From positions 1 to 64,000 of the forward strand of contig JBDNFI010000045.1 of NCBI GenBank assembly GCA_041689935.1: 64,000 bases of DNA. Direction: 5' to 3'. Shown here piece by piece: positions 52,942 through 62,326 of the stretch. The translations under genes and the position numbers were made by a program. Under the pieces are notes generated by a model. That model was given only the letters and a program-made list of their open reading frames with translations, searched no databases and was not told the DNA's origin. Numbering within the stretch: position 1 is the stretch's first letter; each line of letters starts with the position of its first letter. This stretch comes from CAXBDP01 sp041689935 (GTDB lineage: Bacteria; Bacteroidota; Bacteroidia; Cytophagales; Cyclobacteriaceae).

Positions 52942-54549
52942 ATGAAAAATTTCATTAATAAAATCGCTATGCTGTGCCTACTGATTGGGCTCTTGGCTGG
53001 CAATGCTATTGCACAAAGATCAATACCCCCCGCTCCTGACAGAGCTGAAGGAGAAGGTCCTTATGGCAAATTAGTCATAAGAGGAGCGATATTAATCAAT
53101 GGCAACGGTGCGCCGCCAATTGGGCCTGTAGATATTGTGATTGAAGGGAATAAAATCATTTCTGTCAATACAGTTGGCTATCCTGGCGTACCTACAAATC
53201 CCAATCGAGGCCCGGAAATAGGCCCAAATGACAAAGAAATAAATGCAGAAGGCATGTATGTACTGCCAGGCTTTGTGGATGCGCATGCGCACATTGGCGG
53301 CGTAGGGCAAGGAACACCGGCTGAATATGTCTTCAAATTATGGATGGCTCATGGTGTTACCACAATAAGGGACCCTTCGGCAGGGAACGGACTTGATTGG
53401 GTATTGGAGCATAAAGCCAAGAGTGCGAAAAATGAAATTACTGCTCCCAGAATTCTAGCCTATACAGGTTTTGGACAAGGACATGATGGCCCTATCACTA
53501 CACCTGAGCAAGCGAGAGCGTGGGTAAGAAAGAATGCTGAAAATGGTGCGGATGGTATCAAATTCTTCGGAGCAAGAGCAGATATTATGGAAGCGGCATT
53601 GGATGAAAATAAAAAAATTGGATTACGATCGGCCATGCACCATGCCCAAATGAATGTGTTCGATTGGAATGTTTTGAACTCGGCGCGATCCGGTCTCAAT
53701 TCTATGGAACACTGGTACGGCCTGCCTGAGGCATTATTTATAAACCAACGTGTGCAGAATTATAGTCTTGACTATAATTACCAAAATGAACAAGATAGAT
53801 TTGGAGAAGCAGGTAAACTGTGGAAGCAAGCAGCTGAACCTAATTCTGAACATTGGAACAAGGTAATGAATGAATTGCTTGCGTTTGATTTTACACTTGA
53901 TCCTACATTCAATATATACGAGGCAAGTAGAGATTTGATGATGGCCCGCCGTGCTGAATGGCACGATGATTATACCTTGCCTTCTTTATGGCAATTTTTT
54001 ACTCCAAACCGTAAAGCACATGGATCCTATTGGTTCGATTGGGGTACCGAGGAAGAAGTTGCTTGGAAGGAAAATTATCAATTATGGATGGCCTTCGTGA
54101 ATGAATTTAAAAACCGTGGAGGTAGAGTTACTGCTGGTTCAGATAGTGGGTTTATTTATCAACTATATGGTTTCGCCTACATTCGCGAGTTGGAATTATT
54201 GCGGGAGGCTGGTTTTCATCCCTTGGAGGTAATAAACGCGGCAACCTTAAATGGGGCAGAATTGCTTGGAATGGCCGATCAAATAGGAACCATTGAACCC
54301 GGAAAACTTGCCGATATGATATTGGTAGAAGAAAACCCACTAAGAAATTTCAAAGTCCTGTATGGCACTGGCCATATCCGTGTAAATGATAGCAATGAAG
54401 TAGAGCGAGTGGGCGGCGTAAAGTATACCATCAAGGATGGGATCGTTTATGATGCGAAACAATTATTACGTGAGGTAAAAGAAATTGTGGATAAAGCAAA
54501 ACTTGATGCTGGCATTCAGGAGCTTAAGCAGCCAGGCACTCAGAGATAG
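52942..54549 (+). CDS. Secreted metal-dependent amidohydrolase
   Basis: A 535-residue exported amidohydrolase (signal peptide to about GNAIAQ). Metal-binding residues include the HAH of VDAHAHIGG, Lys in DGIKFFGAR (bridging site), His in SAMHHAQ and Asp in AGSDSGF. The C terminus returns to the beta-sandwich (GTIEPGKLADMILVEENPL). The family includes imidazolonepropionase-, dipeptidase- and carboxypeptidase-like enzymes, and the extracytoplasmic location fits peptide or amide breakdown. Ends at a strong terminator. Confidence 0.9.
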   Translation: MKNFINKIAMLCLLIGLLAGNAIAQRSIPPAPDRAEGEGPYGKLVIRGAILINGNGAPPIGPVDIVIEGNKIISVNTVGYPGVPTNPNRGPEIGPNDKEINAEGMYVLPGFVDAHAHIGGVGQGTPAEYVFKLWMAHGVTTIRDPSAGNGLDWVLEHKAKSAKNEITAPRILAYTGFGQGHDGPITTPEQARAWVRKNAENGADGIKFFGARADIMEAALDENKKIGLRSAMHHAQMNVFDWNVLNSARSGLNSMEHWYGLPEALFINQRVQNYSLDYNYQNEQDRFGEAGKLWKQAAEPNSEHWNKVMNELLAFDFTLDPTFNIYEASRDLMMARRAEWHDDYTLPSLWQFFTPNRKAHGSYWFDWGTEEEVAWKENYQLWMAFVNEFKNRGGRVTAGSDSGFIYQLYGFAYIRELELLREAGFHPLEVINAATLNGAELLGMADQIGTIEPGKLADMILVEENPLRNFKVLYGTGHIRVNDSNEVERVGGVKYTIKDGIVYDAKQLLREVKEIVDKAKLDAGIQELKQPGTQR

Positions 54550-54556
54550 TAAAATA

Positions 54557-54588
54557 AAAATGCCAGCCCTTTTGCTGGCATTTTTTTT
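54557..54588. terminator. Rho-independent terminator after the amidohydrolase
   Basis: AAAATGCCAGC / GCTGGCATTTT, loop CCTTTT, followed by T run. Confidence 0.85.
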
Positions 54589-54725
54589 GATAGAATATCT
54601 CGAATTTTCGGGTAATCAAAGATTAAATAAATTAACACCAGAACGGCAATAGATTTCGTTCTAACGTTAATATTAAAACTGAAAAAAATCTAAATTCTTA
54701 TTTTTAACATTTAACCACAGCCGAC

Positions 54726-55409
54726 ATGAGCGAAAATTCGATGATTCGCAACCCCAATTCAGGCAAGCTCGACAAAAACCGGAATGCCAATAGGTTGAAA
54801 AATTTATTAATGATTGTGCTAGCTTGTTCGCTAGCTTTTGGAACGGTAAGTTGCAAGAGCTCGAAAAAAGCCGCAAGAGAAGCAAGAGAGAGAGAAATGG
54901 CGGAAAAAGCGCGCGCAATAGAACAAGCGAAACTAGACCTACAAGCCATCTTAGACGACGCAGGTGGAATGAGCACCGAGGCCAAAGAAAGAGAAGTAAA
55001 TAGAATTAAGGGATTGAATCTTGAAGATGCTGAGGTAAATGACTTAATAAAAAGAGCTGAAGACAAAATTGCAGCCGAAAAAGCCGCAGCCATGCAACCA
55101 AAAGCAGACCCAGCTGAAAAATCAGCAGGCGAACGGCTCGATAATTATTTCCAATACATTGCCGGTGCCAACTCTATCAACCAAGCAAATAGCCTGATTG
55201 ATGAGACAGTTGCAATGTTTACTTCAGATAATGCTCCTTTATTAATTATTATCAACAGATCTGGCGGCATTGTCGATTACGACCGCCCTACAACCATCAG
55301 AAAGTATTTAGAATACTTGAAAGATCAGAAAAAGAATCTGAATGCTATTGATGAATTAGTGTTCGATAATAACGGAAAAATCAAGGAAATCATTCTTATC
55401 AAAAAGTAA
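54726..55409 (+). CDS. Lipoprotein of unknown function, operon gene 1
   Basis: A 227-residue lipoprotein with a 25-residue cytoplasmic-looking lead before the signal (NRLKNLLMIVLACSLAFG) and lipobox TVSC. A Lys/Glu/Ala/Arg-rich helix follows (about 45-115), then a C-terminal alpha-beta domain from about 135 to the end with SLIDETVAMFT, TTIRKYLEYL and NGKIKEIILIKK. This domain recurs in the next gene and at the N terminus of the LRR protein. The start could be at 54741 (MIRNPN). The next gene starts seven bases later. No known family recognised. Confidence 0.82.
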   Translation: MSENSMIRNPNSGKLDKNRNANRLKNLLMIVLACSLAFGTVSCKSSKKAAREAREREMAEKARAIEQAKLDLQAILDDAGGMSTEAKEREVNRIKGLNLEDAEVNDLIKRAEDKIAAEKAAAMQPKADPAEKSAGERLDNYFQYIAGANSINQANSLIDETVAMFTSDNAPLLIIINRSGGIVDYDRPTTIRKYLEYLKDQKKNLNAIDELVFDNNGKIKEIILIKK

Positions 55410-55416
55410 CAAGGTC

Positions 55417-55992
55417 ATGAGAAAATATAAATCATTAATTATACTATTTTTTGTTTTAGTTGCAGGCTTCAGTGCAAATGCACAAGACAATATAAGTCCA
55501 GAAAGGAAGAGAGCCATTGATTCATTGGCTTTAGAAAAAATACGTGATCTTGGAACCTACATTTCAAGAGTGGGCAATAAGGACACGGAATTTTCCGAGG
55601 CAAACAGAATTATTGATAGGGCTTTAGAACTATTTGCTCCGGGTAGCGAGATGGGGGTTTCTTCGCTTTATTCAAGTGATATCAAATACTACTCTATCCG
55701 TAAATATTTCGAACGCCTTATGGCATTGAACTACGATAAGGTGAACATACAGTGGTACAATATCGAATATGTGAGTGACTTGGAACTTGGCCCTGATGGT
55801 AGATATGTGGGTGTTATTACAATCTATCAAAGCTTTGAGGGTACTGGCGCAGACGGATTGCAATATAGAGATACTACTAAGAAGGATATTACTGTGTACG
55901 TAGAACGTAAAAGTACGCAAATTGCAGGGCGTGAAATTGATTTCTGGGATGTGTTACTCGGTGATATTAGAGTAACAGAAACTTCAGTATGA
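55417..55992 (+). CDS. Secreted protein of unknown function, operon gene 2
   Basis: A 191-residue exported protein (signal peptide ending GFSANAQ). It is nearly all one domain (about 35-160), with NRIIDRALELF, YYSIRKYFERLMAL and a long beta part (RYVGVITIYQSFEG), matching the C-terminal domain of the upstream lipoprotein and the N-terminal domain of the LRR protein. It overlaps the next gene by four bases (ATGA), so translation is coupled. NTF2-like fold is my guess. Confidence 0.82.
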   Translation: MRKYKSLIILFFVLVAGFSANAQDNISPERKRAIDSLALEKIRDLGTYISRVGNKDTEFSEANRIIDRALELFAPGSEMGVSSLYSSDIKYYSIRKYFERLMALNYDKVNIQWYNIEYVSDLELGPDGRYVGVITIYQSFEGTGADGLQYRDTTKKDITVYVERKSTQIAGREIDFWDVLLGDIRVTETSV

Positions 55993-56819
55993 GAAAATTG
56001 ACCCTATTGATTTTGTTTATAGCCCTGACTCAAGGTCAGGGCTATGCTCAAAATCTGAGTGAATTTTTAGGCGACGAAAGTGCTTTATACGCCGAAACTA
56101 AGCAACTGAATCAGTTTTTTAGGCGGTTTAACAACGAAGAAGATACTCAAGGCCAGCGGTATTATCCTGGCGACCCAGACTATAGAACCAAAGAAGATAG
56201 GCTAAGATATATTCAGATGCTTTTCGACAAAGAAAATAAAGGCATTACCAATGATCTTAAAACTGAGTTTTCAAACTATGTAATTGAAAGGGATCCTGGC
56301 GTTTTTCTTGATTTTCATGGAGGTAATTGGTTTGCCGAGGTAGAAACTAGTTTCCTGTATAAAGGTGAAGAAAAAAAAGTAGTCCTCTTTCTTAAAATTC
56401 AAAAGGAGCCCATTGGATCTAAATGGGTACTTACAAATGTCTTCTTTGAGCCATTTAGCAAACTTTTTGTAGCAGATTCCACCACAATGAAATTTCTACA
56501 TCCAATGAGTCATGAATTAGAATTCATGAACTTGAACAAAGCATTGAGAGTGAATGAAGAACTAGAGCTGTATGCTCAAAGAAGCTTTAAACCTGATTAT
56601 CTAATGCTCCTCTTCTATGAAATGAAATTGGGAAATCTCTCCTTTAAAAATGTGGATAATGTGAAATTTCATTTCTTTCAAGTAGACAATTGGTATTTCG
56701 AAATTACAAGATTCAATAGGCCTGGATTAAACAGAGGCTGGCTGATGTCGAATCTTGCCCGCATCAATGATGATGAAAAACGATTATTGATGAAATACAT
56801 TTTTTATGAAGACAATTAA
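55989..56819 (+). CDS. Secreted protein of unknown function, operon gene 3
   Basis: A 276-residue exported protein (MRKLTLLILFIALTQGQGYAQ). Conserved-looking motifs are FFRRFNNEED, QRYYPGDPDYRTKEDRLRY and a strand-rich middle (GGNWFAEVETSFLYKGEEKKVVLFL). The N-terminal pattern of helix, RRFNNEED and YYPGD is reproducible enough to define a family, but I cannot name one. It overlaps both neighbours (4 bases upstream, 14 downstream), so it belongs to the coupled unit. No catalytic motif seen. Confidence 0.8.
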   Translation: MRKLTLLILFIALTQGQGYAQNLSEFLGDESALYAETKQLNQFFRRFNNEEDTQGQRYYPGDPDYRTKEDRLRYIQMLFDKENKGITNDLKTEFSNYVIERDPGVFLDFHGGNWFAEVETSFLYKGEEKKVVLFLKIQKEPIGSKWVLTNVFFEPFSKLFVADSTTMKFLHPMSHELEFMNLNKALRVNEELELYAQRSFKPDYLMLLFYEMKLGNLSFKNVDNVKFHFFQVDNWYFEITRFNRPGLNRGWLMSNLARINDDEKRLLMKYIFYEDN

Positions 56820-59346
56820 ATTCCTGTTTAGGTATGCCCTCCCGCTTTTATGTTTTTTGGCGATCACGGTAGCTCAAGCGCAAGATAAAAAAGATGAAAC
56901 GCTGACTCCCGAAGAGTTAGAAGAATATCAATTACGTGTAAAGCAATTAGTTTCTTTCCTAGAGTTTAGTCTCAATTCCATTGGCGACCCTACTACCCTG
57001 AGAAACGAAAAAGATGTAATCATAAATGAATCCTTTCTCAAAGCATTTCGCGATGGTAAAGTGCAGATAGAGGATGATTTGGTGAAATTTAGAGAAACTC
57101 CAACCAATAAGGATGTTCAAGCCTATTTCAAAGACGTAGATTTCTTTTTCAAAGGCGTCAAGTTCAAATTTGATATTCAATCTATCGATAGCTATTTGAA
57201 TGAAGAAGGCAAAACCTACTTCAGAGTGACTATGAATCGCCAGTTGTCAGGCTTAACATTCGGCGGCGATTCCCTCAATACAAATATCACTCGATATATG
57301 GAGGCGAATTTAGATTTAGCCCAAAAAGATTTAAAAATTGTTAGCCTATATACCACACGGTTAAGTCAACGAGAAGACTTGACCAATTGGTGGAATAATC
57401 TTGACGATAAATGGAAAAACATTCTAGGTAAAAATGTGCCCGTAAATGATTCATTACAATTGAATCAAATTGACTTTATCAACGATACCACATTGGTAAC
57501 GCCAATGGGAGAAATTGAGGTGCAAATAAGTACCATATTCAACGGACTGAAAAGGGCTGCGGGAATAGAAACTTTAGACTTATCTGGCAGGCAAGATATA
57601 ATTAATTTGGAGCCACTCAATAGGATGGAAAATCTCAAAACATTGAGAATAGCCCAGACGCCAGTAAATGATTTAACGCCCATTCGGAATTTGACTAAAC
57701 TTGAAATCTTAGATGCATCTGGCACCATGCTATCAGATTTATCACCACTGCAGTACTTTTCGAGCCTAAAAGAAATAAATATAAGCGGAACACTGGTTAC
57801 TGACCTAGTGCCGATTGCTGGCTTTTCTAGCTTGGAAAGACTCAATCTTAGCAGTACGCGAATAGCCGATTTCAATATTATTAAGAGCCTAAGTGCTCTC
57901 AAAGACTTACGATTGGCAGGTTCTAACATCTCAGATTTAGCCTTTGTGCAATCGCTTTCCAATTTAGAAATTTTGATGATTTCTAATACCAGTATTTCAG
58001 AACTATCCGCTCTGGCGGGACATCCGCAACTTGCAGAGCTCTTTTGCGATAATACGCCGGTGGCCTCTTTGATAGAATTGAAGAAAATGCCGATGCTAAG
58101 AAGAGTGTATATGGACAATACTCGCTTATCTATAGGCGAGGCAAATAAATTCCGAATTGAAAACAGGGGTGTATTAATTATTTATCAATCGGAAAATCTC
58201 ACTCTTTGGTGGAATCAACTTCCTGAAAACTGGAAGGAGATATTGAAAGGATACGTAAAAATTGCTTCTAATGACCCCTCGAAAGAAGAATTGGCCGAGC
58301 TGGGCTATACCAACACTTTAAATATAAGCGGGAGGTCAGATATTAGCAGTTTGGAGCCTATTAGACCTTTGATATTTCTACAAAACTTGCAGGCGAATAA
58401 TTGCCCAATCGAAACGCTGGAACCCTTAAGAAATCTGCGAGATCTACAGCAATTAAATATAGCAAATACCAACATCAACACCTTGGAGCCGCTCAATCAA
58501 CTGAGCAATCTGAGCGTATTAAACGTTCGTAATTCGCAGATAGCTACCCTCGAAGGACTAGCAGGATTAGCAGCGTTGAGCACAGTATATATAGACTCTA
58601 CTTCAATAGGAGACCTAAAGGAATTGCATAGCCTCCCAAGTTTAGAAAAAGTGTATGCAGACCAAACCAATATCACAGATGAGATAGCTATGGCTTTTTG
58701 GGAGGCCAAACCAAACGCACTACTCGTGTATAAAACGAGCGAACTCGCATCTTGGTGGTCTTTACTTGACCCGCAATGGCAGCAAATATTTCAGCAAAAC
58801 CTCACGATGGATAATAATCCAAATCCTGAACAATTACACCGCTTATTTGCCATCGAGAAAATTGAAATTCAACCACAAAATAGAGTTAGTACTATTGATC
58901 CGATATCCTATTTGAAAAGGATCAAAGAGCTCAATGCTATCGACATAGGGTTGAGTAACATTGGCGCTGTTTCGTATTTGCCAAAATTGGAAATTCTGCG
59001 TATTTCGAGAAACCCCATTAGTAATATAGCTGCGTTAACGCCACTGAAAAATCTGCGGATACTCGAATTTGAAAATACAGCGGTGGAGGACTTAGAAGCA
59101 TTAGAACCCTTGGCTCTGCTAGAAGAATTAAGAGCTTCAGGAACTCAGATAAGCAAGATAAATTCCCTTTCTGGCTTATATAAGCTCAATTACTTAGATA
59201 TCTCAAATACGAACATTCGTACACTTAATCCTATTACTGATCTTACTGGGCTCAAAATACTGCGCTGCTTTAATACTAGGCTCAATGAAAAAAGGGTCGC
59301 TAGATTCCAATCTAGCGTTCCTGGTTGTGAAGTTCAGTACTATTAA
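56806..59346 (+). CDS. Secreted triple-module leucine-rich-repeat protein, operon gene 4
   Basis: An 846-residue exported protein (signal peptide ending TVAQAQ). The N terminus (about 40-190) is the small domain shared with operon genes 1 and 2. Then one module occurs three times, starting at Trp-Trp pairs at residues 195, 468 and 650 (NWWNNLDDKWKNIL, LWWNQLPENWKEIL, SWWSLLDPQWQQIF). Each module has a short linker, LRR repeats of 22-23 residues (LEPLRNLRDLQQLNIANTNI type, internalin-like) and a cap ending in VLIIYQSENL, LLVYKTSEL or CEVQYY. The LRRs suggest protein binding at the surface. No T9SS tail is present. A hairpin terminator follows. Confidence 0.88.
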   Translation: MKTIKFLFRYALPLLCFLAITVAQAQDKKDETLTPEELEEYQLRVKQLVSFLEFSLNSIGDPTTLRNEKDVIINESFLKAFRDGKVQIEDDLVKFRETPTNKDVQAYFKDVDFFFKGVKFKFDIQSIDSYLNEEGKTYFRVTMNRQLSGLTFGGDSLNTNITRYMEANLDLAQKDLKIVSLYTTRLSQREDLTNWWNNLDDKWKNILGKNVPVNDSLQLNQIDFINDTTLVTPMGEIEVQISTIFNGLKRAAGIETLDLSGRQDIINLEPLNRMENLKTLRIAQTPVNDLTPIRNLTKLEILDASGTMLSDLSPLQYFSSLKEINISGTLVTDLVPIAGFSSLERLNLSSTRIADFNIIKSLSALKDLRLAGSNISDLAFVQSLSNLEILMISNTSISELSALAGHPQLAELFCDNTPVASLIELKKMPMLRRVYMDNTRLSIGEANKFRIENRGVLIIYQSENLTLWWNQLPENWKEILKGYVKIASNDPSKEELAELGYTNTLNISGRSDISSLEPIRPLIFLQNLQANNCPIETLEPLRNLRDLQQLNIANTNINTLEPLNQLSNLSVLNVRNSQIATLEGLAGLAALSTVYIDSTSIGDLKELHSLPSLEKVYADQTNITDEIAMAFWEAKPNALLVYKTSELASWWSLLDPQWQQIFQQNLTMDNNPNPEQLHRLFAIEKIEIQPQNRVSTIDPISYLKRIKELNAIDIGLSNIGAVSYLPKLEILRISRNPISNIAALTPLKNLRILEFENTAVEDLEALEPLALLEELRASGTQISKINSLSGLYKLNYLDISNTNIRTLNPITDLTGLKILRCFNTRLNEKRVARFQSSVPGCEVQYY

Positions 59347-59361
59347 TTTCAATCCTATTTC

Positions 59362-59406
59362 AAATAAATACCTCCAGTTTTGAAGTAATTTGGGAGGTAT
59401 TTGTTT
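59362..59406. terminator. Terminator of the LRR operon
   Basis: AAATAAATACCTCC / GGAGGTATTTGTTT, a 14-bp stem with one T-G pair, followed by AT-rich sequence. Confidence 0.7.
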
Positions 59407-59582
59407 AAAAATGGGCACTTATCAGTGCAATCATCAATATGCTAAACCTGCTGAAAACCAATTAGTAAAATACTTTGCTAAAGATTTTTTTTATTCAAAA
59501 ATTAGGGTAACATTTGCATATATATTGTCGTTCAAAGTATAGAACACGTCGTTTATTACTTATTGCAGACATTTAATATCAA

Positions 59583-61112
59583 ATGAAGAAAATTTTTACC
59601 ATCTTATTTTTTACACTTGTATTAAGTTTTCCATCCATTGCTCAAACTTGGGGAGAAAATTTTAATACGAAAAGTGGTAATGACTTCACCCTTACTGGAT
59701 GGAGGTTCAATGAAGATGGTACATTCTATTTTTCAACTTCCACTGATTTTAATATGACTTCCCGCCATATCAGATCTCAAGATATTTCGAACAACTCTCC
59801 TTTAGTCACTTACACTGGGTATTTATGGTTTATTGGAGGGACTTCATATACGACTACATTCAACCATTCTTGCGTTTGTTACAACATTAATAACAATAAC
59901 GCCTTACCAAGGACTGAAATATCTTATGAAAGTTTCACCACAGGAAACATCGTTAGTACATCTGGCCCATTTGTATCTTCCCAAAATCAACTCAATACGA
60001 GTAGTTCAACATTTACTCCAACTCAAAACGGATGGTATAGAATCAGAATGACTGTTTCAAGAATCGCCAATAATGGCCAGGCGGCAGTAGCAATAGATAA
60101 CTTCACATCAACTATTCCAACAACTTTAAATTGGATCGACACAACTGTTCCAATGGATCAAAGTATTTCTATCACCGCAAGTGAGTCGATAGTAGAAAAT
60201 GGAGATAACGTGAAGTTTACGGTGAATTACACCTTAAACAATCCACAGTGGTTTACGAGAGTAAGAGGAGCACAATTCCAAGTGAACTTGCCTGCAGGAT
60301 TTACCTATCAAAGCCATACTATTAACGGCTGGAATTATGATACTGGTCAAACCAATTACAATCCAAATACAGGTGTTTTCACTGTTTGGACAAATAATAT
60401 CACGCCAGTAATCATACTAGAAATCAATACGGTAGTTGCAAATGCTCAAGCTAGTTCGTTTGCTTCGATATATAGCTCTAATCTACAGCCACAAAACCCT
60501 AGCTCATCTCTAGTTAGCCCTACGCCAATTTCCATAACCCCTAATGCCACCCAACCAATTGAGCTGATCAGCTTTGAGGCGAAAGCCAATGGAATGGTGA
60601 ATGAGATTATTTGGGCAACTGCTACGGAGAAAAACAATGACTATTTCAGCATCGAAAGATCTGCTGATGGAATCAACTTCAATAAAATTGCAATAGTAGA
60701 AGGAGCTGGCGATTACACTGGCAGATTGGATTACGAATTCACTGATTTAAGGCCTTTAAAAGGAAATTCCTATTACAGAATTCGTCAAACGGATTTTGAT
60801 GGGACGTTCAAGATCTTCGAGGCTGTTCGTGTGCAGCGAGACAATATCGAAGCTACAGGTTTCAAAATTGTGGGCAACCCAAGTACTGGCCAAAGGGTAA
60901 TCATGCAAATGAATATTGAAGAAAGCACCCAAATTTCGACCGTAAAAATATTTGACAACTCGGGTTCGTTGGTGGCTCAAAAGCAGGTGAATGCTAGAGA
61001 TCTATATAACAATGAATACATTTTGAATGGGTTAAACCTAAGCAGAGGGGTGCACATAGTACGTTTTGAAACAGGTGGAAAGAAATACACAGAACGATTA
61101 ATGGTAAGATAA
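59583..61112 (+). CDS. T9SS-secreted surface protein with type A sorting domain
   Basis: A 509-residue protein with a signal peptide (MKKIFTILFFTLVLSFPSIAQ), an N-terminal beta-sandwich (GENFNTKSGNDFTLTGWRF), a DUF11-like middle (VNLPAGFTYQSHTINGW) and a segment typical of T9SS cargo linkers (IELISFEAKANG, YYRIRQTDFDGTFK). The C-terminal about 75 residues are the type A sorting domain: GNPSTGQRVIMQMN, KIFDNSGSLVAQKQV, GLNLSRGVHIVRF and the ending KKYTERLMVR. It would cross the outer membrane by the type IX system and be attached to or released from the surface. Ligand and partner are unknown. Confidence 0.9.
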   Translation: MKKIFTILFFTLVLSFPSIAQTWGENFNTKSGNDFTLTGWRFNEDGTFYFSTSTDFNMTSRHIRSQDISNNSPLVTYTGYLWFIGGTSYTTTFNHSCVCYNINNNNALPRTEISYESFTTGNIVSTSGPFVSSQNQLNTSSSTFTPTQNGWYRIRMTVSRIANNGQAAVAIDNFTSTIPTTLNWIDTTVPMDQSISITASESIVENGDNVKFTVNYTLNNPQWFTRVRGAQFQVNLPAGFTYQSHTINGWNYDTGQTNYNPNTGVFTVWTNNITPVIILEINTVVANAQASSFASIYSSNLQPQNPSSSLVSPTPISITPNATQPIELISFEAKANGMVNEIIWATATEKNNDYFSIERSADGINFNKIAIVEGAGDYTGRLDYEFTDLRPLKGNSYYRIRQTDFDGTFKIFEAVRVQRDNIEATGFKIVGNPSTGQRVIMQMNIEESTQISTVKIFDNSGSLVAQKQVNARDLYNNEYILNGLNLSRGVHIVRFETGGKKYTERLMVR

Positions 61113-61193
61113 AACTCTTAGTATCATTCATCACCAATACATCCTGCTGCTTTCAATTAGGCGAGAGGATTTATAGTTTTCATCCAAATATAC

Positions 61194-62237
61194 TTAACTC
61201 TTATTTGCCAATTGCCCACAGGCAGCATCAATATCTTGGCCTCTGCTGCGACGCACCTTAGCAATTATCCCATTAGCTTCCAATGCCTTCTCATAAGCAG
61301 CAACCCGTTCCTCATCGGCTTGCTCGAAGAGTTCATCTCCGATTGGATTGTATTGGATAAGGTTCACTTTCGAAGGCACTCTTTTGCAGTATTTCACTAG
61401 CGCACTAATGTCTTCATCCGAGTCGTTAAATCCCTTCCACACCACATATTCAAAAGTAACTCTGCTTTTTCTTTTTTGATACCAATACTGCAAGGAATCC
61501 ATCAACTCATCCAAAGGGCTGGCATCATTTATCGCCATGATAGAAGATCGCTTCTCATCAATGGCAGAATGTAAGGAAACTGCCAATTTGAATTTCACAT
61601 CATCATCGGCCAATTTTCGGATCATCTTTGACACTCCAACTGTAGACAGGGTAATGCGCTTGGGAGACATCCCCAAGCCTGCAGGCGAGGTGATTTTGTC
61701 CATTGCGCTTATCACATTGGCATAGTTGAGGAGCGGCTCTCCCATGCCCATTAGCACGATATTAGTTAGCGGCCGCTGAAAATATTCTTTTCCTTGCTCG
61801 CTTATCAATGCTACTTGATCATAAATCTCGTCTGCATTCAAATTGCGCATACGCTTGAGCTTTGCTGTGGCACAGAACTTACAATCTAAGCTACAGCCGA
61901 CTTGAGAGGAAACACATGCTGTAATCCGCTTCTCTGTTGGTATGAGCACTGATTCTACCACCAAACCGTCATGCAATTTCACCGCATTTTTGATGGTGCC
62001 ATCCACACTTCTTTGCATTTGATCAATCTCGATGGATTTTATCTCAAAATGCTTTTTTAGCAGCTCCCGAGTTTCTAACGAAATATTCGTCATTTCATCG
62101 AAATTGCGAAGCGACTTTTTCCATAGCCACTCATACACCTGCTTACCTCGAAACGCCTTATCCCCGTGCGCCACAAAAAATTGCTGGATTAGCTCTAAAG
62201 TGAGTTTTCGAATATCTTTCTTTTCGATGGGCGGCAT
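61194..62237 (-). CDS. rlmN: Dual-specificity RNA methyltransferase RlmN
   Basis: The frame is open to 62474, but the start at 62237 (MPPIEKKDIRKL) gives the usual 347 residues. It is a radical-SAM enzyme that methylates C2 of A2503 in 23S rRNA and A37 in some tRNAs. The radical-SAM cysteines are Cys115, Cys119 and Cys122 in VGCSLDCKFCATAK. Cys340 near the C terminus (DAACGQLANKS) is the expected methyl-carrying residue. The longer N-terminal extension has no conserved look and is rejected. It is divergent from the M14 peptidase gene. Confidence 0.95.
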   Translation of the reverse strand: MPPIEKKDIRKLTLELIQQFFVAHGDKAFRGKQVYEWLWKKSLRNFDEMTNISLETRELLKKHFEIKSIEIDQMQRSVDGTIKNAVKLHDGLVVESVLIPTEKRITACVSSQVGCSLDCKFCATAKLKRMRNLNADEIYDQVALISEQGKEYFQRPLTNIVLMGMGEPLLNYANVISAMDKITSPAGLGMSPKRITLSTVGVSKMIRKLADDDVKFKLAVSLHSAIDEKRSSIMAINDASPLDELMDSLQYWYQKRKSRVTFEYVVWKGFNDSDEDISALVKYCKRVPSKVNLIQYNPIGDELFEQADEERVAAYEKALEANGIIAKVRRSRGQDIDAACGQLANKS

Positions 62238-62326
62238 AGTTAGGGATTTTCTTATTTTTGAGGAAATAGCATTCTTATGCAAAGATACTTCAAAGCAGAG
62301 CAAAATAGTTCCAAAATATAAAAAGC

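Noticed and set aside
57465..58118. 217-codon minus-strand frame inside the LRR gene
   Set aside because: Its Ser/Leu-rich translation mirrors the repeats of the LRR gene on the other strand; no start context or motif.
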